Positions 13,110 through 25,671 of a stretch of DNA of 64,000 nt are shown piece after piece (the first letter of the stretch is position 1; every line of letters starts with the position of its first letter). The translations under genes and the position numbers were made by a program. Below the pieces are notes generated by a model, which saw only the letters and a list, made by a program, of their open reading frames with translations, was not told where the DNA came from and searched no databases. The stretch is taken from assembly GCA_025506515.1 (NCBI GenBank), contig CM046452.1, positions 104,680,051 through 104,744,050 on the forward strand, given 5' to 3'. This DNA is from Flaveria trinervia (lineage: Eukaryota; Streptophyta; Magnoliopsida; Asterales; Asteraceae).

Positions 13110-13372
13110 TCACATGGGTGTATCTATTCATGTCAATGACTCTTAGATTTTTTAAAGTAAAGGTTATGGATTGGAGTCTCACTAAATGTAATATGTTTCA
13201 ACTGTACCAAGGGTTTTACTACAGTGGGCCTTTAGTTGGTGTGTTTCCCTTGAAATGGTGGGCGAGCCGGGTCACCAGCGTTGTCTGTGTTCGCGGGCGT
13301 AGGTGACTTTTCGCTAATGGGTTTACCCGGGTGACCAGGCTTAAAAATTTTTCGTTGGCCTTTCAAAAAAAA
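13110..13372 (+). mobile_element. SINE copy 1 (5' part diverged)
   Basis: It shares about 200 bp with the copies at 19325-19571 and 42232-42504: GGAGTCTCACTA (pol III B-box position), GTGGGCGAGCCGGGTCACC, a CACCGGG/CCCGGGTGACC block and a 3' end of TTCGTTGGCC-TTTC plus A8. The poly-A tail marks it as retroposed. No clear direct repeat surrounds this copy; instead a 12 bp inverted repeat (ATGTATTCATGT 13098-13109, complement 13372-13383) sits at its edges. The left boundary is approximate. Confidence 0.65.
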
Positions 13373-14514
13373 CATGAATACATCGAATAAATAACTGTAT
13401 ATGGACGTATAAAAAGTCTTATACAAGATGTTTTCAACCGTAGACTTATGTATGTGAAATCAAATGAGCATACATTGGAGTATACAGATCTTACATTGAC
13501 ATGTAGAATCAAAATCAATTAAATTAACAGAGGTAGAATTTGTAACTAAGGGTGAATAAAGTCAAACCAAATCGAGTTTGACTTTCTCGAGTGTCAAAAT
13601 ATGGAGATTAACCTTGTTATCAACTTGATTTGTTGGAGAACATAGTTGTGCATTAGTTTTAAAAAGAAAGTCGAAAGGGCAAAATGAGTTTGTGGGTCAA
13701 CCACCGGTCTAGCCTACTTTGCCGGTACTAAAAGGAACATATTCAACCAGAATTTATTTGACCTGTTATCCAACTCGCGCTTCTTCTACCTCTAGTTACC
13801 ATCATGCTAGACCTAAGGTTAAACGAAGCCGCCTTCTTGTAAATTTCCTAATACAGCATTATACTTGAAAAACTTCAACAATTTATCCTGCTTTATGAAA
13901 ACACAAAGGTTCTTTTTGGATGTCAATGTAATGCTTTTCTAGAGGTTGAAGAACAATGATTAAAAAAGTTCAACATATCTAGATACAATGTTTTTCTCAG
14001 GTCGCTGCGACTACAACAGTTTTTTTCAATAGCTAAAGTCAAGTACAACTGTTTTTTCACTGGAAAAAAAATCAACTAAAGCGAGTTGAACTTGGGTCTA
14101 TATTTAGTCAAAAGTTTGAGCTCAAAGTCACCCAAATATTTTAGAAAAGACCCAGCTTTATGCATACAACCTCCTAACTCCGGACACTAATTTTTTTATC
14201 GTGCTAATATCGTCAATTCTAATCATCCCATTAATATAGTGGACAAAAATGTTTTACAAGTCAAACCAAGCTAACCCACCCACCGTGGCACATACTTAAA
14301 AAATGACCCATTTCAATCCAACCCATTCTGACCATTATACACCCCGTCTAGCCCATTCAAAATGCCACAACTATTGCCCTCTTCCTATATCTTCTTATTA
14401 TATATCACATTATTTCTACCACACCACCACATAAAACAAGATATACTGTAGTAAGATTTAATTGTAGTCTGTCTTTACTTATAAAAATCAATGAGTTAAT
14501 AACAGAAACAGTAC
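13373..14514. other. Intergenic region where the PIG-F 3' exon should be
   Basis: Searching the minus strand by eye for the conserved C-terminal PIG-F exon (EWPIC...YGA, which normally follows PMPLDW...W) found nothing here. No gene or dated transposon is seen. Confidence 0.4.
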
Positions 14515-16989
14515 CTGCCACTTCTTTCCCCAGTCAAGTGGCATGGGCCAGGGCCCAAACCAGGCTCCAAGTACAGCACCATGTGCAGGTAAACAGATCA
14601 TATAATCAATAGATCCAATTAGCCTGCAAGTTAAAAATCAGGCAACTATACCACATAAAAATGGATGTTGAACTGAAACAATGAAGATGCTCTTATTTTG
14701 TTGGCAGAGAGTAAAATTATCTAGTTTGTACTTGAAAATCTACAATATTGTAATTCAGTTACCTTTTTTCTGTTTTAAAAAATGAGCATTAAATACTTTA
14801 TTGCCATATTATATTTAGCTGTGACAGATTGAAGTCAAGTGAACAATTTATATCATTACAAACTTACTTTGCATGTGCAAATATACGGTGCCAAATTGTC
14901 AATCAACCCAAGAAGATTCATAGACAGAAGCTGCAGGGACAAACTGCAATCAAAATATATTACACATACAAGATTAATAAGAGATGTACAATCTCTTAAA
15001 CACATGGATTTAAACAGATAACTAAATGAGGCTGGGTCAAACAAGTAACAAGTTTAAATAACCCATGACATGATCGTGTTTACAATCTCCAAAACTGTTT
15101 TACTAAAAAAATGGAACCTTAATGTAACAGTGGTTCTTATAATAATATCTAATACACATTAATCGTTTATAAAATTTAAAAGTACGTTTAAGAGGTCAAG
15201 CCCACTCATTTGGCCTGGTCCTAAATTTCATTCAATTTAACCTGTTACCCAACCTGCCTAACCCAGTAATTAATCCACATATAAGGCAAACTGCAAACTA
15301 CCAGCAGGGCGAATAAATAACTGAAATCTTATAGTTAACTGGCAAGTGTAATATATATTCCCAGGTGACAATAGTAGAAGAGATGAAGTGAGAAATAAAT
15401 TCATTATTTTTTAAACAAGAGAGCAAATTATATAGCTGTAGACTCACAGTCAATGCTGACAACTTTAGAGGCCAGTTTAGGGTTCTCAGAATGTATCTGG
15501 CATTCATAAAAGAAAGATATCAGCTAAAATTACACATGCTTATACAAATGTATCTTTAGAGTGAATACTGAAGCATAATATATTAATGATCTTTAGTGGC
15601 TGTTGTCAATGCACTTGGAGCCACCGAAATCAAAAACATGATTTAATGTTTTTTTTCTTTCTTTTTAGTATTCTCTTTTCTAGCTTCTTGCTAGTTTTTA
15701 TGAAATCTCCGCCGTTCAAAAAAAAAAAAAAAAAAAAGATCATAGGATATTTATAAAAAGAAAAAAACATTCTACAAATGATTAGATATATATCTATATA
15801 TCAATGTAAAAAACTTTAATTTCTATCTATGATAAAATTATGACCACAAATGCCCTTGTATCATGCTATCATCCATAGGGTTAGATGTTTCTCAAATCCT
15901 GTAGTCATATATTAGGATGTTTTCTTTCTGTGGGTGACTGTCAACAACAGCAAAAAGATCATAGAGTAAAGACTAACAAACTGGAAGCCCCAATAAACCT
16001 CTAGCTACAGCTTTCAGGTACTGCAATGTAACATTTGTAAAAAAAAACCCATAGTTAAATGTATATCATGGCTTATACACACGGTATCCAAATAAAATGA
16101 AAATACCAAAAATGGCGAATTACCAAACTCTGATTATTATCTTTCCGAAAGAAACTGGATATCAGTATCACAACTGGCGCCTCAATCAACTGCAAGAACA
16201 AATTCAAGTTGTTAAGGAACGTGTTTTTTCAATCCAGGGTAGAGATATGTTGTTAAGTGCTTAAATCAAAGAACTTAACCATACATATGATACCGGTTTT
16301 GATAATTATCCAAAGCATTTTAATATAACCAAACGATCACTTACTTTTCTTTTCTGACCAGCAAAACACATACTCACTGCTCTACGACTACTCTACTCCT
16401 ATATTAACTACATCAGCACTCTGCATGATTTGAACGCACGACATTCTAGTCAAGGAATACACCGATTTACCATCAGGATGTCCCTAAAATTACTCTGTCA
16501 ATCTACTAACAAACTGCATATTTTTGGTAGATCATCCTGCCCAATGCAGATACATCTCACAGATTTCTACATACTATAAGATATTAAGATTAAGATACTA
16601 AAATATAATTGACAACAACCAAAATGAAGGAAGAACAGTTAATAATAACAACTAGGCATCATCATCAAGATTTAATTCATAAGTAGTAAATAATATCTGG
16701 AATAAACTTTTCATGTATTAATCAACAGTAAAACGATGATGCTACGTATATTTGAACTAAAAACAGTTTTCAAATCAAACTTACCCATACTAAACGGATA
16801 GTTTCCACTGGATTATCCATCAAATTGATAGATGATACATTAATCGGTAGCGAAAACGATGAAGTTAACCCAATCCCATAAATTAAATGCGAAAGAAGTA
16901 GTTTCGAAGGTGATAGGTTTTGTACCCGGCGATAAGCTGTTGGTGGAATCTGGAACAAGAGATCCGATCGTGACGGATATGGACTTCAT
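14515..16989 (-). pseudogene. PIG-F/GPI11-like pseudogene (GPI-anchor ethanolamine-phosphate transferase subunit)
   Basis: PIG-F is an ER membrane partner of the enzymes that add phosphoethanolamine to GPI anchors. Minus-strand exon remnants: 16989-16785 (ends NPVETIRLVW), 16189-16129 (LIEAPVVILISSFRKDNNQ), 16020-15982 (YLKAVARGLLGLP), 15496-15448 (YILRTLNWPLKLSALT), 14943-14868 (FVPAASVYESSWVD) and 14623-14515 (the conserved CLPAHGAVLGAWFG and PWPMPLDW). Splice sites are mostly kept. Lesions: an early frame slip in the first exon; a TGA at 14901-14899 where the family has Trp; about 8 extra bases just after it, which shift the frame; the exon between GLLGLP and NWPL not found in place; and the C-terminal exon not found. 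Together these indicate a true pseudogene rather than assembly noise. The identity is from remembered motifs and is fairly secure. Confidence 0.75.
15588..15747 (+). repeat. Inverted or retroposed segment with A20 tail inside the PIG-F pseudogene
   Basis: This segment is bounded by short inverted repeats ATGATCTTT (from 15588) and AAAGATCAT (ending about 15746). It ends CCGCCGTTC followed by about 20 A, resembling the 3' ends of the local SINE copies. Its plus strand reads VAVVNALGA, similar to the PIG-F exon missing at this point on the minus strand. It may be an inverted exon fragment or a SINE 3' end; neither is proven. Confidence 0.3.
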
Positions 16990-17050
16990 CCGAACCCGAC
17001 ATTTGTTTTTGGAGCCTCCGACCCGTTTAGGTGTTCATATGAAATTATAA

Positions 17051-19304
17051 GTCTAACAAACAAGTAGAAGAAAGCGAACCAAAAGAGAGATTTTAAATCA
17101 AAAATCAAAAATTGCATGTTGACTGTTGATCGAATATATGATTACTTTCTATAAAAAAGAGAAGGATACGGTTAGAATAACAACTTAATAACGATTAATT
17201 TTATAACAAGTATTAAGTGTTAGCCTATAACTCCATGTATTACATGAGTTAAATAAAACATATTAAATATTAATTATGTAAAAATATTTTAGTTAATAAA
17301 AAAATTTTATGATTTTTTAAAACTTTTGTTTTAAAAAAGATGTTTTTAAAACATTTCAGTCTAAAAATGTTGTTCTTGAAAAAATAATTTCATTATTTCA
17401 AAACTATATTGTTAAATTTCTTTTATCATAATACTTTTTCGCATATAAAAAACTTGCTTTGAAAAAACTCCGAGTTTTAAAAATTTTAAAATGGCTTATA
17501 TAAAGCTTTTATTTTTAAAAATATCAGTTGTGTTTTTATGAACACTATAATTAAATTTTAAAGACAAATCAATAAAACAACATCATTGTGTATTTATATT
17601 TATAAAGTACATAACAAAAAACAGCAATTTTATATAATATACATGAATAATAACAAAAATATCATATAATGATCTAAAACACATAATACAATGATGAATG
17701 TATATAATTAATAATAAAAAATATTTGATACAATGACCTGCTGTATTATACACGATCACATCATGATTTGACTTATTTGACATAATGACCAAAGTATCAT
17801 ACTCTTAAAAAAAATAACACACGTGAAGCCTATAATCCGTTTTAGTATTTTTAAATTAGATAACGATAAATTTTATCATGCTTGAATACACACCTAATAA
17901 GGGTATGTTGAGAGGATAGAAAGTACGTTTGGTTACTCCCATAACAAGTTTTAAAAATTTATTTTCTATGTCTAAATAGTAGTTTCTTATTAATAGTTAT
18001 CAATTAATTAAAACCGTAATAATATAATTACTACTATTACTATATTTAAAATACATTGGCATGAACACAGGTACACAAGAATTTTATGCATCCTAGTAGA
18101 AGTCATTTGTGTATGAGTTAGCTAGGGTGCTTGTGGGTGACGAACAGACTTTTAAAAATTATAAAACACGTAAAATCTAATACAACTTTTATAGAAACCC
18201 TTACAAATAAATATGTGAAGATTGGTTTGATTAAACAACTAGCTAAAAGTTATGGAACTAACAGTAGCTAGATCTGAAACATGATTTTTAGATTCAAATT
18301 TATATTTATAATATGCACATTAAATCCAAAGTCTTAACTATTGATCTAAATCCAAGAGAATAATATTCACCTTAAATGATAGACTCATTCTAATACAAGC
18401 AAATACGACAATATGTTTGTCAATATTTGTAAAGATGAAACCATAAAATACTGTCGAATCTTAAAAGCTAATCAAACTGGTTGTCATTTTTAAAAAAGGT
18501 ATAGCTACATCTCTACAACATCCTAGATTGTTTTAATTAAAGATTTACTTAGGTAAATTGAATTGTAAACTCCAAACTATTACTTATTGATCAATAATAA
18601 TTCATACTAATAATTTGACTGGCGACATTAACTTTCTATTGTATTATTAATGACAGACCCAACAACATAGTAATAAAATATTTACATTTTATTTACACTT
18701 TATTTGATCACAATAATGATTAGAACGAAATGAAATAACAGACAAACGAAATTTAATGGAAAATAAATGCAAATCGAGTGTAAATCTATGATCATTATAT
18801 TAATGAGTTGCCATTGGTAGTAAAATTAAGATTTGGGACTGTTACTGGCATATTAAATTAATGATATGAATTATTATCCCTAATGACAAATAGTTTGGTT
18901 ATTAAAATCTAATTTGCCTATTATTTATTTATTTATTTATATGTAATATGTTGATATCCTTGTTAGAATAATCCAACAGTTAATTAAAAGATTATAAACA
19001 TAATTATCATGCAATTTAGTTAAACAATTAACGATGAGAAAGCAGGTCTATGCATCCTTTATATAAAAAAATTTATAAATAGACTTGATATTTCATTCGT
19101 TACTTCAACAATTAGGAGTCATGAGCGAAAAAAAAGTTTCAACCATGGTAAATTAACGCATATTTCACAAAAGCCTAGCACAATCATAACATATAAATAA
19201 AATAAAAAATCAACCATGGTAAATTAATGCATGAACGTTCAAGTGTTGGTCATTTGATCCTCAAAACTTTAACCCACTTCTTATCGCACATGAGCTTTTC
19301 TTAT
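17051..19304. other. Gene-free AT-rich region
   Basis: No coding frame with family resemblance, no RNA gene and no datable transposon was seen. A small palindrome with CATGTA-A-TACATG near 17240-17254 could be an eroded Helitron end but lacks the right flanking base. Confidence 0.4.
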
Positions 19305-19324
19305 AATTATGTATTAGGGTCAAT

Positions 19325-19571
19325 GAGTCATAGATCAACTGGTTTAAATAAAAACATTCTATAACTTTCTAAAATGGATGTCATAGGTTAGTGTCTCACG
19401 AGGTGCAATATGCTCCAAGCGGACCAAAGGGCATTTGGGTGGTGGGTTTCTCTTGAAATGGTGAGCGAATCGGGTCACCAACGTTGTCTGTGTTCGGCGG
19501 CGTGGGTGGTCTTTCACCAATGAATTTACCTGGATGACCGAGTTTAAAATTTATTCGTTGCCGTTCAAAAA
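19325..19571 (+). mobile_element. SINE copy 2, tRNA-derived, with target duplication
   Basis: A 247 bp retroposon between imperfect 20 bp direct repeats: AATTATGTATTAGGGTCAAT (19305-19324) and a copy with three changes (19572-19591). Near the 5' end TAGATCAACTGG resembles a pol III A box, and GGTTAGTGTCTCAC about 50 bases on resembles a B box. The 3' end is TTCGTTGCCGTTC plus a run of A. This is the clearest of three copies and fixes the family as a tRNA-derived SINE. Confidence 0.8.
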
Positions 19572-19591
19572 AATTATGCATTAGGATCCAT

Positions 19592-21700
19592 AAAAATAAC
19601 ATCAAATATGTATGATATATGAAACAAACATATGACATATGTCTAAGTTTGGTCATGATTGGCGTAACAAGGTATAGCCGTATTCAAGCAAATAGTTATC
19701 GGTTTAATCAGACAACTGAACAAAATAAACCGTATAAATCAATTTTATTGGTTGAACTAGTTTCGATTAGACATGTTTTTAATCCGAAACGTTTTATATA
19801 TTGTTTAGGGGTTTTTTTTAAGACCGAATAAACCGTTATACGAACCGATAAACATACTCGGTTCTTACAAGGGAAGTGAGCAGAGAGAAAGAAAAAAACA
19901 AAGAGATACAGAGAAAGTTGTTATGTGATTATGACCGGGGCGTCCGCTCTGAATTCTTATTTCAAGTAGTTCCATCAAAATTCTCTCTAAATTAGATCAA
20001 AACAGTTTCTTTATACACCTTTTGAGACACAAGTTGGAATATTAAAAGAATCAATATGTGTAACATGATATTATAAAATAAATAAATGGAAGTCGGGCAA
20101 AAATGGGCATCCAAAAGCGCAAATGTGAAAGCATTAAAAACAGATGTTCCGCTTGTTACCAGTCAAGTCCTTGCGGCTAGATGCTAATTCAATAACTTAT
20201 TACTTGGTCAATTATGCACACCTTGATAATGCATTATGCATGTGTTTGTCTGACTTTATAAAACAAGAATACTTTTAACTACAAATAGTTCCAATCATAA
20301 ACTTATATAAACAATAGTATTTTAGGAAAACGTTGTTTCACTTTGTTAATAATAAATAATATTGTATTAATAAATATAAATAGTTTGTTAATAATAAATA
20401 ATATTGTTTTCATGTTTCAAGTAAAAGCGAACTAAGGGATTGTATGTTATATACTTATATTCACTATAAACAAAAATATATATTTTTTCTAAAAAACACA
20501 AATCATCTCAACAATATTTTAGGATTACACTATGACTCAATAAATAACCTCGTTGACATATGCCATCAATCATCATTAATTTTCAAATTGAACTTTCAAT
20601 TTAAACTTAACCACATGTAATTTTTCATATCAAATTCTTAACTTTCTAAAATTTCAATTTACTCATATACTATAGATAATTTACTACTTTAACGCTTAAT
20701 TTTTTTTATTAATTTGTTTTTTTCTCAACAACTTTCTTTTGTTTTCCGTCTGTGTTTAATTATTTATTTCTAGACGTCCTGTTATAAGTTTTGTTAGAAA
20801 CGAGGTTCTATTCAAAATAGAGTATTTGTTTGGTATCATATATTATATCGATTAAAAGTATCGTGCTATTAAAAGAACAATGAAACCGATGCCAATCGAA
20901 AAACATTGATACCGTATGCTATATATTGTTTTCTATCCATGTTTTAATTTTCGGAATCAAGTTGACACAACTTTTTTATTTACTTAACCACATTAATATC
21001 ATACTTGTATCGAACATAATAAAATGCACAAACACGTCGTAGCACACAAACTTACTGTTTAGTTTAAATTTTAAAGCAAGAATGGATTTAAAAAAGAAAC
21101 AAAACACCACCTCATTAATGCACATTTGACCAATAAAATTCTGCTACCACAGTTTCATTTATCATTCACTCCAAGCTTTCACTTGAATAATTAACAACTA
21201 ATTAAATGCCATTTCACTTTCTAATTCGCATGTAGCATGCACATGGCACGTTAACCACACATAATAACCTATTAACCACACTAAGGCATATTCATAACGT
21301 AAAAAGTAAGCATCTTAGATTTATCACATTTTAGAAACTTAATCCAAAAGTTTACTATAGATCAATAATAAACATAAAAAGGTAACCAGAATAATATTAC
21401 GATCTATAATGCAACACATCTGTGTAATAGTATCAAGTTTCAACAACATCGTAACTGTATGCTGTTCCATATACATTGGAATTAATGTACGACAGTTATT
21501 ATTCCGTTAAAGATGAAAAAACTTGTGTTGTGTCTTGTGTTGTGTCTCTGTGTCATACCTTTTTCAAGTTCTAAGGAAATGCGGCTATCTGTTTGCCAAT
21601 CCCCACATGCCTAATTTTGGAAACTCCATAGAAACAACCAAATTGCACAACCCTACTCTCGTAAACCCTAAATTTTCAATCTTTCTTCTTTCAACCTCAT
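19592..21700. other. Gene-free region upstream of the kinase
   Basis: AT-rich intergenic DNA. The only structure noticed is a 24 bp direct repeat (TTTGTTAATAATAAATAATA...) at about 20343 and 20382. The last few hundred bases are presumably the promoter of the kinase at 21819. Confidence 0.4.
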
Positions 21701-21818
21701 AACCCTAAATTGCCCATCAAAATCTTGCAATACAAAGCAGCAAGATTGCTGCTGTATTGTTGATTATTGTTGTTTGTAATCTGTCGACCAATCTTTTGAA
21801 TCGTAATTGTTGTTTGAG

Positions 21819-23048
21819 ATGGATTTGGGGTTGAAGAAGAGGAGTTTGATGAGTGAAGATGATCATGAGCGAAAGAGAAGGAAGCAAGAAGATGGTGTGG
21901 GTGAAATCAGCAAGTATGGCGATGGAATGTCGTGGGTTAGAGGGTGTTTGATCGGTAAAGGGTGTTTTGGGTCTGTGTTTATTGCGAGTTTGAAGAAACC
22001 CAAATCGAGATACAGCTCGTATCCACCAATTATGGCTGTGAAATCGGCTGAGGTCTCTGTTTCGTCTTCGATTCAAAAGGAGAGAGAGGTGTTGAATAAT
22101 ATCCGTGGGTGTCGCAATGTGATCAGATGTTTTGGGGAAGAAATCACCAATGGAGAAAATGGTCAGATGGTCTACAATTTGCTGCTTGAGTATGGTTCTG
22201 GTGGAACCCTAGCTGATCTCATCAAGAAATTTGGTCGCAATGGGCTGCCGGAATCCGATGTTAAACGTCATACTAGGTCAATTCTTCGTGGGTTGCGTCA
22301 TATTCATCGTTGTGGGTATGTTCATTGCGATTTGAAACCCGAAAACATCATGCTTGTTTCTACTTCTGTTGGGGATCGATTCACTGCTAAAATTGGGGAT
22401 TTGGGGTTAGCAAAGAGGGCGAAACGGACGAAAAAGGGCAAGTTAATCCCTTATTGCAGAGGCACTCCGATGTACTTTTCGCCCGAAGTTGTGATCGATG
22501 GTGTTCAAGAAGCTCCATCTGATATTTGGGCGATTGGGTGTATTGTGCTCGAGATGTTAACTGCAAATCCACCTTGGGATTCGAAAGCAGACGTGAATGA
22601 TGACGAGATTATGACTCGTATTCGCGAAGTTAACGAGTTCCCTGCGGTTCTTAACACGTTGTCGAGTGAAGCACAGAGTTTCTTGAAGGGTTGTTTCTCG
22701 AGGAAATCGATATACAGATGGACTGCTGAGATGCTGTTAGCTCATCCTTTCCTTGAAGGGATAGATGACGTTGATGAAGATGATGATACTAATAATGTTG
22801 AAGATACAGGTGATGTTTTTGACATAAACGCCATCAGCTCGTTGGTTATGCCTGAAAATGAAGATGATGACACGATCAGTTTGTCATCATTTTCAAATGG
22901 TTTCTATTCGTGGTCAGAAGAAGATGTTGATGTTACTGAACACGATATAGATTCATGTTATTCTGTAGAAGAAGAAACAAATGCCACTGTCCCATTGAAT
23001 GAAGTACACCAATACCCTGTTACTTTCACCATATCTTCAGGCGTCTAG
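21819..23048 (+). CDS. MAPKKK-type Ser/Thr protein kinase (MAPKKK17-21-like), 409 aa, intronless
   Basis: A single-exon kinase whose domain fills residues 40-312. The P-loop is IGKGCFGSV (residues 45-53), the ATP-binding Lys is in AVKSAE (K74), the catalytic loop is HCDLKPEN (D171), the metal-binding motif is DLG (194-196, where most kinases have DFG), and the activation segment ends GTPMYFSPE (215-223), followed by SDIWAIGCIVLEM. Lack of introns, AVKSAE and this size match the plant MEKK-like MAPKKK17-21 group, several of which act in ABA, wound or stress MAPK cascades; a role here is inference. The N-terminus is basic (KRRK near 19-22) and the C-terminal 100 residues are acidic and probably disordered. 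The ATG at 21819 is the first Met in frame. The exact orthologue is not certain. Confidence 0.85.
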   Translation: MDLGLKKRSLMSEDDHERKRRKQEDGVGEISKYGDGMSWVRGCLIGKGCFGSVFIASLKKPKSRYSSYPPIMAVKSAEVSVSSSIQKEREVLNNIRGCRNVIRCFGEEITNGENGQMVYNLLLEYGSGGTLADLIKKFGRNGLPESDVKRHTRSILRGLRHIHRCGYVHCDLKPENIMLVSTSVGDRFTAKIGDLGLAKRAKRTKKGKLIPYCRGTPMYFSPEVVIDGVQEAPSDIWAIGCIVLEMLTANPPWDSKADVNDDEIMTRIREVNEFPAVLNTLSSEAQSFLKGCFSRKSIYRWTAEMLLAHPFLEGIDDVDEDDDTNNVEDTGDVFDINAISSLVMPENEDDDTISLSSFSNGFYSWSEEDVDVTEHDIDSCYSVEEETNATVPLNEVHQYPVTFTISSGV

Positions 23049-24166
23049 ATAGTTTATAGTATGTTTTATGAGAATTTAAGTTGCATACTTTTGTTATGTA
23101 GTTATGTTTAACTTACAGAGTACACTTGTGAAATCTGATTCATTCTTTGTGTTATCTGCATAATGCATGTTGAAATAGGTATGTTTTCTTTTGTTGGTAC
23201 CTGGATTTTGGTATGATAATTTACAAATTTGGTATGTTTTTATAGGTTGTATGTTTCCTTAACATACCCCTTTGTCTCTATCTTTTTTTCACATAATCCG
23301 TCTATTAGTTTGGTTTGCATTACATTTACATTAAATGTATGTTTTGTCTTGGTTTCGAGTTATATGTCTCGTTGGAATCGTATGTTGCGTATTTGATTGA
23401 TTGTATTTTGGGTAATGTTGACATGAATTGTTCATAAAAGGGTTTATTTTTATGTTAGTTTGTTGCATGTAAGGTAGGAATGCATGATAACATGTTAAAG
23501 TTGTTTGCAAAATCAGAAGCATGATAATTTGAAACTTAAATTGTGGTTAATAGCTGCTGGTTCCCCTTCATGAAGAAGATGATGTTATGAATGGATTTTT
23601 AGATTTATTTATTATAGGCATATGATTATATGAGAACTTTTGAAAGGGTGTGGTTTATGTGTGGGCCGTGACAGAGGATGCATGGGCCACAGATTAAGCG
23701 CAAATTTGTTTTGTTATGGGCTGAAATATTGTGGGCCCTTAGTTGTTGCTCCATCTTAACTTCTTTCTAGTTTCTGGTGAAGTAATGATATAAAGTCCAA
23801 ACAAAATCAGTTAATGTTAAGACAAATATTAGTCAAGTCTTTAACTTTTGTTTAAATTCCAAAAATTGAGTTATGTTATTTCGTTTTGAACACAGGCACC
23901 AGTTTTATAGTCGGGCTTAAAGCTAACGTACGTTTTTATGAATTGCATGATTTGTTTTGTAACTTGCGTATCGTATACTGTTAGGATGCTCATTCTAATT
24001 TTAGCAAAGGAAAATGACTATATTGGCATTTTAGGAAAATATTCTAAAGAATTTTTGGATAACTTGTAAAGTGAGATAGATATATAATTAGAAGGCTTTA
24101 CTTTTTACTAATTAATGGCCGGTTTGACGTATTTTGTTTTTAAGCAAGTTCTTAATATACTCATTT
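23049..24166. other. 3' flank of the kinase gene
   Basis: It holds the kinase 3' UTR and intergenic DNA. No other gene or repeat was recognised. Confidence 0.4.
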
Positions 24167-24174
24167 GATCTGAC

Positions 24175-25294
24175 TATACCCGGCAAAACGGGCGGGTTTG
24201 ATCGGGTAGTGTAACGGGTTAGAATGGGTTCGGGTTAAAACGGGTTCGGGTCAGGATGGGTCAATTTAAAAACGGGTCAGGACGGGTTAGGGTCAGGTTG
24301 GATTCGGGTAAATATATGTTCGGGTCATAATGGGTCAAAAGTCTAAAAATTGAAAACAATACATAAAGTTCAAATAGGTTGCATTCTGGATGGTATTAGT
24401 ATACAATGAGGATTAGGCCCGTCGATTTTATTCGTACCCGATTAACCCACCCGACCCGAGCTCACTCGTACCTGAAGAAACTCGACCCGAACAACCCGAA
24501 AACCGATAAAACTGTTTTTATTCGGGTCGGGTTTCGGATAAACTTTCAAACCTCAAAACCCGAATAAGCCAAACCGATTAACTCAAAACCCGAATAACCC
24601 GATCAACCCATATTAAAATTGATCGAATTGTTTGTTTATCAATTGAAAAGGCATAGCTTCACTCTAAACTAATGGATTAAATTTACAGAATAATGACGAA
24701 GACCACGAACGTCGACGTCAGTTATGGCGATGAAGACGTTGGTGAAGGTCTTGGGTTTCGACAACAAATATGAGTTTTCACGACTAGTAGAGTCTTCTTC
24801 AAAAACCGATCGAATGCCATTGGAGGATAAGTTTACACGTTTTTATAGCGAAAACCTTAATGATTGTGTCATCACAATGATTTGAAACAACTACACCACT
24901 TCGGGTTGAATATTACATTCATATTGAGGATAATTATGAGTTGAATTTTAAGAAAAAACAACATTAAACAATGATTTGTGATGAAAATAAAAAGATAATA
25001 GACGAAGTATTAAATCAAAATTCACTAATGGTGATTTTTGAATGGGATCTAGATATTTGATAGGATGAATGAACATGTTGCGAAAGGTTCAAAGCCAAAC
25101 GTAATAGTGACCCATCATGACCCGTTGAGGGTATTTAGCATCGCCCATTTTAACCCGTTTCTTTTCTCCTCAGCTTTTAAATTACCCATCCTAACCCCTT
25201 TAAAAATAATAACTAACGCATCTTAACCCATACCTTTATAATTAAAACCCAAATCAACCCATTGAAAGCAAACGAGCTAGTATTGCCAGGTCTA
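24175..25294. mobile_element. Non-autonomous hAT element, 1.1 kb
   Basis: It is flanked by a perfect 8 bp duplication GATCTGAC (24167-24174 and 25295-25302). The ends are inverted repeats TATACCCGGCAAAA and, on the other strand, TAGACCTGGCAATA. Both subterminal zones carry dense, degenerate ACGGGTT/AACCCGT motifs in opposite orientations, as in hAT elements. The middle (24410-24620) has a second dense block of ACCCGAA motifs, perhaps a nested relative. No transposase is encoded. Confidence 0.8.
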
Positions 25295-25671
25295 GATCTG
25301 ACTATGTGTTGATTCATATGATATGTAGTGATTTGGGATTGAATAAGTTTATTGTTTTCAATAGATTGGTAGGGGAAGCTCTCGTTGAGGTCAAGGCGAG
25401 CTTGTCAATGTTCGACTGGTGTAAATTCATTGTGATGTAGATTAATTGGAATACGATAGGTAAGGTAACATCTAGTCATTAAAAAAACTAATCCCAAGTA
25501 GTACTACTGCACCACCCATCTTGGCACACCTACTTGCTAACTACCCACTAAACTAACCAACTTGCAGACCCAATTGCTCCATGATCCGTTCTTTAACCCA
25601 CTTTGAAATTTCCAATGACCCGACTTTATCAACAGATTTAACCCATCAAGATTATAAACTTGAGCACAACG

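Noticed and set aside
16859..17050. Plus-strand 63-codon open frame
   Set aside because: It is the opposite strand of the first PIG-F pseudogene exon.
17224..17262. Possible minus-strand Helitron end (CATGTAATACATG hairpin, then CTAA)
   Set aside because: The next base is C rather than T and no matching 5' TC end was found.
21717..22076. Minus-strand open frame of 119 codons
   Set aside because: Antisense shadow of the kinase gene.
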